A stretch of DNA of 64,000 nucleotides from Balanoglossus misakiensis (taxonomy: Eukaryota; Hemichordata), in NCBI GenBank assembly GCA_040954595.2, contig CM082577.2:6758001-6822000 (forward strand), read 5' to 3'. This document shows, in pieces, positions 39,801-48,800 of the stretch. Under the pieces are notes generated by a model. The model ran no database searches. It had not been told where the DNA came from and saw only the letters and a program-made list of their open reading frames with translations. Positions within the stretch are counted from its first letter, which is position 1, and each line of letters begins with the position of its first letter. The translations under genes and the position numbers were made by a program.

Positions 39801-42800
39801 GGAAGAAGAAGCTGAGCGCAGAAAGCAACAGGAATTAAAGAAGAAAGAAAAAGAGAAGTTGAAGAAGAAGGAAGCAGAAGCTAAGAAGGTATCAATATTA
39901 TGGTTCAATACCTTTTTTCTGTGTGTAGGAGGAAATCAAGGTATTTTACAGGATTCAATTTCAGACCTACCGCATGTGAAGAAGCAAGTCTTTGTATGAA
40001 ACCATTCGGCTAAATCCGCATCCCCAAAAGATGTTTTAATAACTGAAATAAGTCACAGGCGTACCTTCACTCGCATGATATAAGTACATAACAGACAGAC
40101 AAACACAAACACACATAAATACGTACAGAACGATTTCCCATTGCTCAACTGAGTGAAAGATTGCCTCAGGGACTGGCTACCAACTCGGAACAGAAAATCC
40201 CAGCAGAACCTGCCACCACGGTCCTTACCAGACTTATAGTTTACAACTGATCATACTCTACCTGTATTCACCCGTTTGTTTGAAATATGCGTTTCTAATA
40301 CATGGCATTTTTCTTCATTTGCAGCTTGCTGAACAAAAAGCCAAAGGTAAGTTATAAATGTTCCACTTCTTGTGCCCTCTATCAGCAAACACATCTGGTC
40401 TCAGAATCGAATTTGTGAATTTCTCGTATTTTCTTCAAGTCTCTACCTATATATTCATTACATGTAAAATGAAAAATTATCCCCTTGCGTCATGGATCGC
40501 TGTAAATGCGTCAGTGGCTAACCGTATTAGCTGATAGGGCACATTGGGTGAGAGTTGAATGCTTAGAACCTGCCCAGACGTGGGGTCAAAAAGGCAATGA
40601 ATATTAATGGTGAAAAAATATGACTGCAAGTCTTTCGTCTCTTTACTGTAGTCCAGTACGAGTGGATGGGGAGCTGTATATATTTAGGGGTAGGGTGTAA
40701 GGATGTTATTTCTGTCTTCACCGGGTCACACCAGAAACTGACAAATAAAGAATGTGAGGAGCCAGGAGTAGTCTTTTTTTTGTGAGAATAAAATTGTGAA
40801 TATTTTTTTTACAGCAGAAGCAGAACAAGCCAAAGCACAGGCTGCCAAGAGACAGCAACAACAGAACCAACAACAGCAACAACAATCCCGCTATCCTCGG
40901 GAAGTGCCTCCAAGGTTTCAACAGCAGGCACAAAAAAATCAACTCAAGAAAGATCAGCCACCAAAGACAGGTCAGCAACAAACACAACCAAACAATAACA
41001 AAAAAATGGGTAAGTTTGGTGTTGCGTGGTTGGATGTCTGAGAAAGTTTCTAGATGCATGTTCAGCTGTTTTGCTCCGTTTCTCGCTTTCTTCACTTCCC
41101 ATCTACATGGAATTATAAAAGAAACTGTCATCGGACTTCTGTTGTAGATGTTCTCATCATACAACAGTGAAAAACAGGTTACTATTCTCTACACAGATTT
41201 TGCTACATAATAAATATTTTGTGGTCAAATATATTTTACATTGAGCATCCCTCAAGCTCACTGATATACACACCATTGATAATAGACTTCGACCCTAATG
41301 AGTACAATCTAATTTATTAAAAAACTCCTTCAACTTCACACTCCTGGTGAGCCAAATGTCTGCACCAATGAAAGAAAAGTTCTGTCAAAGAATCAGTTTG
41401 ACCCATGAGCACAGTCACAGTCATATTTTGAAAGAAAAAAAAACTTGTACAACTGCACACTCCTGGTAAGTCAAATGTCTGCACAAATAAAAAACAACCC
41501 ACTGCAAATACGGTAGGCCAAGGTAATTAGATAGAGCCCTAGTATTAATGCGGTTACAAGAAGGGGTTAGTCAAGATGACATGTATTAAATTTGTACATA
41601 CGTGTGTAAATATCAGCTTTGTCACATGTCAGGGCCTGTGGCTTAAAATAAGAGATTATTGAGGATTTCTAGCACACACCTGAGCATAGATATATCCCCT
41701 TGTACAACTGGCAATTTGTTATGCAAGCATTGATTGAAGGATTTCACAATTACATCTGTAAGCTCACAAACAGCCAGGGGCTAACTTGTATTGGCTCCAT
41801 TTTTTTTTCACTGGCTGTATATTCTTTTGAAAGAAAATACACTACTGTTTTGTAGGATCATGAAGAATAATGAATCACAATAAAAGATGAAACCAAACTG
41901 TCTGTTCCAAACAGAATGTTAATTTCAAAGCAAGAAGTAAATTCAGGGGTACATTTATTGGTTTTCCTATATAAATTAACCCTTTCACCCCCATTTCCTG
42001 TTTTAGAGGTCCAACTTTACCATAGAAAACAATGGATTTAGACCAAACCATGGTGGTGAAAGGGTTAAAGCATACTCTGAAGAAATATCAGTATGAATAT
42101 AAATTATGATAATACTGACTTTGAAATTCCAGACTTGGAAAATTGATTCTATCTATCGTAATATGCATAAATAGTAATAAGTTGTCATGTATGAAATTCT
42201 CCCAATACTACAAGGACTTCCTTGTTCTCTCTTAAACAGCACATTATAATGCCTATCTTATAATCTAGATTTTTAAATATCATTGCTGATGTAATATCTG
42301 GGCTCAACATATGAAAATTTCAGTTTCTCATATTGCACTTCTTCATTCTTGTCACAGACGATAGGATGGATACAGAAGCCAACGATTTCTCTGTGTGGAG
42401 TGATTCCAATGGAGGTGGTGCTTGGAATCAAGTCGTAGTCGACGGGAAGGACCAGGAAGCTTGGCCAGCAATTACACGGGAACTAGAGTCGGCAATGATG
42501 GTGGACAATGATGATGACTCCGTCAAGTCTGGAAACAATCCAGAGTCCGGCTCTAGCCTCAACTTTGATTCCAATTCCAAAGTGAATTCCATATCCAATG
42601 TGCCTGGTCAGGTTAATCACATGGGCCATTCTCTGGCTGAAGCTCAAAGTCGTGGATCAAATGACATCTCTCAAGGTCAAAGTTCAGGGGTCACAGGAAG
42701 TGCCAATTCTTCCACTAGTGCAAATGCCATGAATTTTTCTGATTGGAGTGCAACTTCGTCAAGTGGATCTTCTACTTGGGGTGCTACAAGTACTAGTTTG

Positions 42801-45800
42801 TCGTCAAGCTTGAATCCTTTACCTGCGGACTCTTCTCAGAGCAAACAGGGTACCGAAGGTGCTGGTGAAATGAACAGTATGAATATAAACTCAGGCTGGG
42901 GCGCCATAGGATCCTCAGCCAACTCTCACAACGTTCCCACAAGTGTCGCCAATATGCGTGGATTGTCTCCTAGTGACCTGGGAGGGGGTACATCCTCCCA
43001 GCTGAACTCTGTCGGGAGCAACAACCCAACATTAAGCGGATCGTGGACAGCTGTCGTCGGCGGGCGCGGGCCCACCACCAAGGGCCCACAGAGTCCCAAC
43101 CCGATGTCCACTGCACCTGGACAAACTGGGAGCATGACGCAAGCTACATCCAGTACTGGCAATGGACCAAATCACTCATTTACTCAAGCTGCAATGCAAA
43201 CTTCTGGGCTGCCTCTCAACCCTGCCTCCCAGACCAGTATCTCCGGCTCCGGCTGGGGGACGCTGCCCTCCGAGGGTCAGGGATTATCTTTTACTGCAGG
43301 AAGTGGGAATCCCTTTCCCACTGGTGCTAATCCAAAGAGTACCAATCCAGTGTGGAATATGCCTTCTTCAGGATTTCCAAGCCATAGTGCGGATAAGCCG
43401 GGTAACTTTACTGCCGATGGAGCAGCCAATAACGTTACTGATGCTGCAGGTAGTGCTGAGACATGGCAGGGATCAGGTAAGCCTTCATTTTAGGCTGTAA
43501 CCCTTTCACCGCCATGGTTCAGTCCAAACCCATTGTTTTCTATGGTAAGGTTGGACCTCAAAAGAGGGAACTGGGGGTGAAAGGGTTAAACAGCAGCATA
43601 AACGCACAGGTATAACAGATCTTAGTTGAATATGCTTTCGAAGGTTGGCTAATTATCCTGATGCAGAAAGTACATTGTTTGAAAAAATTCACCGAAAAAT
43701 TAATCTTTGTCTTTTTGTTTCTTCCCCTGTTTCGTTTTCTTCCATTCTTCAGGTTCTTGGAGTACAACCAGCACTGGTAAACTTAGTCCCAGCAGTTCCC
43801 AGAACTGGGGGACACCAAACTCAAGTGTAAACACTAATCCGGGTAGTGCTAATGAGTGGGGTAAACCCCAAGTCCCAGGGAACAATCCCCACGGATGGGG
43901 AAATGGCGCATCCAATCCCAGTAAGCCGGGCAATCCGAATGGGAATTCGAATCCGACTACACCAACCGTGGGCCAGGCCTGGGGCGGTAATCAAGTGAAT
44001 CAAGTTAACAGCGCCTGGGGCGCACCGAGTACTCCCACCCAGACAAGTAGTAGTTCAGGATGGGGTGGGAGTGCCACCACAGTGAGTACAGAGAACTCCT
44101 GGGCAAAGACTGCCAGCAAGGGAATAGTGCAAGAGACTACTACTAGGAAAGAGGAGGTCTCACCCAAATCCAAAATAGATGCAATTATCCAGGAAGCCAT
44201 CGACTCTCACGATGGCTGGGGGCGCGTGCCTGTCCAACAGAATTCCTCCTGGAACATCGCCACCGAGCCATCCCCGCCTCCCAAGAAGGTGGAGTCCAAT
44301 ACGTGGGAGCCGACGCCCGCCCACGACAAGACAGGTACGCAGGCCTGGGGAGCCAGCAGGAAGAATGAAGACTCCGCAAGCTCATGGGGAGGGAACCAGC
44401 AGCCGAACCCCAACAACTTCAACCAGCCCAACCCCAACGGAGACAGTCACAGAGACGGTCACAGCGGCGGTCACAGCAGCGGCGGTGGTGGCAGCAGCGC
44501 CTGGGGTAACGCCGAGACCGGCGACTGGAACAGCAGTAATCACTGGAACAGCGGCAAGAGCAATCACGACGTCACAGGCACCGGAGTATGGGCCAAGAGC
44601 ACGGCCAACAAAGAGGCACCCAATTCCAACAACAGCAACTGGGGCGGCGGCGGCCAACAGAGTACCAATCCCCAAGAGGAGATGAACGCCGCCTGGCGAA
44701 GCAATAGCAGCAATACTCAGGCCAGAAACGAGAGCAACGGCGCAGGTTGGGGCGGCAGTACTAATAACAGTTCTTGGGGCAATCCCCCCCAGGTTCACCA
44801 GACCAGTACTCCGACCAGCGCTGTTGTTGACAGCGGCAAGGGCTCTTGGCCCAACAACACCAATAACGCGGTGGTCAACGCTGGATCCGCCAGCTCCTGG
44901 GGAAACGCGGCCACCACTCCGACAACTCCCAAGACACCGAGCCAGATCACCGGCAGCGGCTGGAACACGCCTCTTGAAGTGCCAACCGACATCAAGGCCA
45001 CCGGCTGGGACGAACCGTCCCCGCCCACCTCCCGCAAACACCCGCAAGTGGACGACGGCACCTCGGCCTGGGGTGACCCGAGCGAGCATAACGCCAAGGC
45101 AGTCATGCAGTCCAACTGGACCGACCCACCTCCCAGCCCAGGTAACAGTACTATGCAATCACAATCCATGATGGGTGGTGGTGGGCAGATGATGGTTGGA
45201 CAGCCGCCGATTCGACCGGTCATGCCACCGCCGCCACCAACCGCTCAAAGCATGAACGCCGCCAAACCAGACGAGCACAGAGGCGTGTGGGGCGCGCCCC
45301 CACCCACACCGACCAGCATGACGAAGATGTCCTCCTGGGGAGATCCGGTCCCGGTCAACAGCAACAAGGTGGATGATGGCACATCTGCTTGGAAGTCCAG
45401 CGGGCCCAGCCGAGGATCGGTGTCCAACTGGGGCGAGCCGCAGTCCGACATGACCTGGAACAGTGGTACTCAGTCCAAGGAATCTATGCAAGATGGCTGG
45501 TCAGGTCAACAACAACAACAACCCAGTAACGCAGTCGGTAAGTTGAATGATTGAAAATTCTCTGCGTCAGGTGAAATGGCAGTACCGTTATATGATATGC
45601 CTGCCATAAATAGTGATATAGCCACTCTGTGCAAGTTGACATTAGATAGACCATGGTGATGTGTTGAGAACAAAAAAGCGATGTAATAAAGAATATTATG
45701 TCTGTCAGATGAAATCTTCCATGCAAGAAGTGTTATTTTTGCAAATGAATCATACAATTTCAGGAATCCTTTCCTGTGAATTGCCAGCCTTTAACTCTTT

Positions 45801-48800
45801 TTCCATCGTCTTCTTGCAGGACACTGGGATGACGATCGTTGGGAGAAAGGCTCTCAGGATAGTGAATCTTCTAGAGGAAGTGGAGGAGGCTGGATTAAGG
45901 TCAAACCTAAGGTAAGCATTTTTTGGGTCTCTGTGAAAAGTTGAAATGTGTACATCACAAAGTCTCTCTTGTAGATTTTTATTAGTACTGCTGTGTGCGT
46001 GGTGATAAGAGAGCCCTGAATAGGGTTAGAAGTACATTCTAGAATTTTTAAATGAGGCATGTGTACTGCTGAATTATTCTTATAGTATTGAATAAATGCA
46101 TGGATTTTAATAGGATAGCAATATCAACATATAATTCATGTACATCTAAGTAGGTAGGGATATCAATGCTTGTATAATACAATTTTGTATTGACCACACT
46201 AAACTTCAAATTCTGCATCTGTCTGTGTTCTTACAGATGTATGTTGACTTTATGCAGGGTGCTAAACCTCCACAACCGATGAAAGACGTTAATTCTATGA
46301 ACACTGCTTGGATGAATAAACCACTCAAACAACTCATGGATATGGGCTTCAAGAGAGAACTTGCGGAAAATGCTTTGAAAACTAACAATAACATTGTCGA
46401 GTCAGCAGTAGGTAAGTATCAGCTCTTGAGCTGGTCGCGGTTCATGGGTTTGGGTGTCTGATTGTAGCAGAGAGAAAAAAAATCATAAGTTTCTTGTATG
46501 AATGGCAGTCTAAAAGGAGTACAATCATCTCCAATTTACATAATGGTTAAAGAGCATGTGTGTAAGTCCAGCAATGATCATATTGTGGCGCACTTTTGTC
46601 ATGGCCTCCCAAGTGAAAATCTGCCATAGACATAGGTTAGTTCCATGGTAATATTGGTTAAACATGCATAGGTGGCCTTGTACCTGTACTGTGACTGTAC
46701 CATGCATGAATTAGGAGTGATACACGAAGGAGGAGTTTTCACATCACGTTCTTTTTCTCTGTTGCATTCCGTGGCACAGGTGAACTGTTGGCGATGGGAT
46801 CTGATGCCCAGGACCCTAACAAACAAGCTTACGAGGCCCTGGAGCGACACCGCCGAGAGTCCCTGCACTCGTTACATCAGGGTTCCGATCCTTCAACCCC
46901 ATCGACGCCACTGAACAAAGAAATGGAGAATTTGTCACTCGGTGACAACCAAACTCAAGAGAATAAATCTTTCTTGCCAATTGGCGATAATCAGCAATCA
47001 TCAATACCCACTTCAATTGCTTTGTCTCCGTCCTCAAATCTTCCCAATCATATGCAGCTGAATCAACAGCAACTGCCTTTCAACAAACCAGGTGTGAATC
47101 AGGGTATGCTCTCCTCCACCAGTATTGCCAATACCAGCATTACCAGTCAGTACAGTCAGCAGCAGCAGCAGCAACTACAGCAACGCCTGGCCAGCCTGCA
47201 GCAGCAGCAGGCCACCCAGCAACTGCTGCAACAACAACAACAACAGCAGCAGCAGCAACAACAACAACAGTCGCAGCAGCAGTCCGGTATGCGGAATATG
47301 GTACCCCCTCAACAGGTCTTGCAGCAGCAACAGATGATGATGCAGCAGGTGCAGCAGCTGCTGCGGCTGGCCGTGCAGGCCGGCCTGATCCAGCCGGCCA
47401 TGCTGCAGCAACAGGTGACGCCGCAGCAGGTGGTGATGGTCAACCAGCTCTTCCAGATGCATGTCAACTACCAGAAGCTGCTGGCCCAGCAGCAGCTGAT
47501 GCAGCAGAGCCAGAACCCTCCCGGCGGCAAACCCAGTATGAGCATCCCGCCGCAGAGACAGCAAGAGCTGGCGCACAGGATTGCCAGCATGCAGCAGCAG
47601 ATAGTGCAGCAGCAGAGGCAGCTCAACCAACAACAACTGCTGCAGCAACAACAGAAGCAGAAACCGGACACCAGTCCTTCCGAGGGTCTCTCAGCCAACC
47701 CGCTGTTATCATCAAGCTCTGCAGACGTCAATCAAGACCTGGGCCCCAAGGAGTCTCGTCTGCAGCAGTTCTTCAACAAACAGTCTAACAAGCCATCGGA
47801 TATCTTCGGTAGCCAGTTTCGCAATGATCATCAAGAGACGCCACCGCCCATCCATACCAGTCAGTCCCTACCATCACTGAGCGATCGTTGGTCCAGGAGC
47901 AACTCCCCACCGGGGCCTCTGGACAACCTGTCCGCTGACCACGGCAGCTCTGAGTGGCCTCCAGCCCCGAACGTCAGCCAGCCCAGCGACCTCCCGCCGG
48001 AATTCAAACCCGGGGTTCCGTGGAAGTACCGTACTAAAGATGTGGAGAACGACCCGGATGCCACTCCGGGCAGCGTGTCCCAGTCCATCCTGTCGATCGG
48101 CCTGGGCGGTTCCTTGGGCACCAACATATCGCTGAACCGCAACTCGTCTCGTGAGGACCTGGCTCAGCGCGAGAGCGAGATCCGCGGCCTTCTGACCAAG
48201 CCCATGCAGCCGCCATCGTCATCGTCCGCGGCGCCCAGCAGCTCCTGGTCAGCCCCGCCCTATCCCGGCAGCAATAAGCAGAAATCCACGTGGTCATATC
48301 CGGAGAACTACAACCCCAGCTACCCACCCACTACGCTGACTGCAGCACTGTGGCACGTGCCCTTGAAGTCCACCAATGCCCCGTCTCGCCCTCCGCCCGG
48401 ACTCACCACCCAGCCCAAGCAGCAGTCGTGGAGCTCTGCAGGAGGAGGAAATCCCATGTCTCGCAGTGTGAGCTGGGACCCGACCACCACCACTGTCACA
48501 ACCAGTGCCAGATCATCTGCCCCATTTTCTTCAGGTGAGACCAGAAAAGGTACACGTTACTTATTTCTTTTCAAAACGTGCTGTAGATGCTGCACTGAGG
48601 TTTGTGGCAGTAACATAGATGCTAACTCTAATTTAATGATTTGCCAAAATTAGCAGCATGCTGTGATACGAGACAATCCCTGTCATTTATTATGGAAGGA
48701 AATCCATCCTTAATTGGTGTTGCATTTTTTTTTTTTTTTGGGCGATCAACAGGGTATTCAGGAAGTTCTGGCTGGGGAAGTGATCAACAAGTCCAAGACC

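Larger units (their letters stand above)
34793..42357 (+). other. Introns of the charged-helix part of TNRC6
   Basis: Ten introns of 0.4 to 1.8 kb between the exons listed, covering the gaps from 34793 to 42357. The only items noted are a local direct repeat (41331-41379 and 41449-41497) and a MITE-like element (41976-42068). No other coding signal. Confidence 0.6.

Noticed and set aside
4426-42357. Two separate genes (a J protein, then TNRC6) instead of one
   Set aside because: No stop codon or poly(A)-flanked end was found between the parts, the frame is kept at every junction, and the charged helix merges into the RYPREVPPRF motif. Kept as the main alternative for transcript testing.
44382-45158. 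258-codon open frame on the - strand
   Set aside because: It lies wholly inside TNRC6 exon o, in a GC-rich stretch where biased codons leave the opposite strand open; the peptide is Gly/Val/Ala-rich with no recognisable domain.
47175-47651. 158-codon Leu-rich open frame on the - strand
   Set aside because: It is the reverse complement of the CAG/CAA Gln tract, which reads as CTG/TTG Leu.
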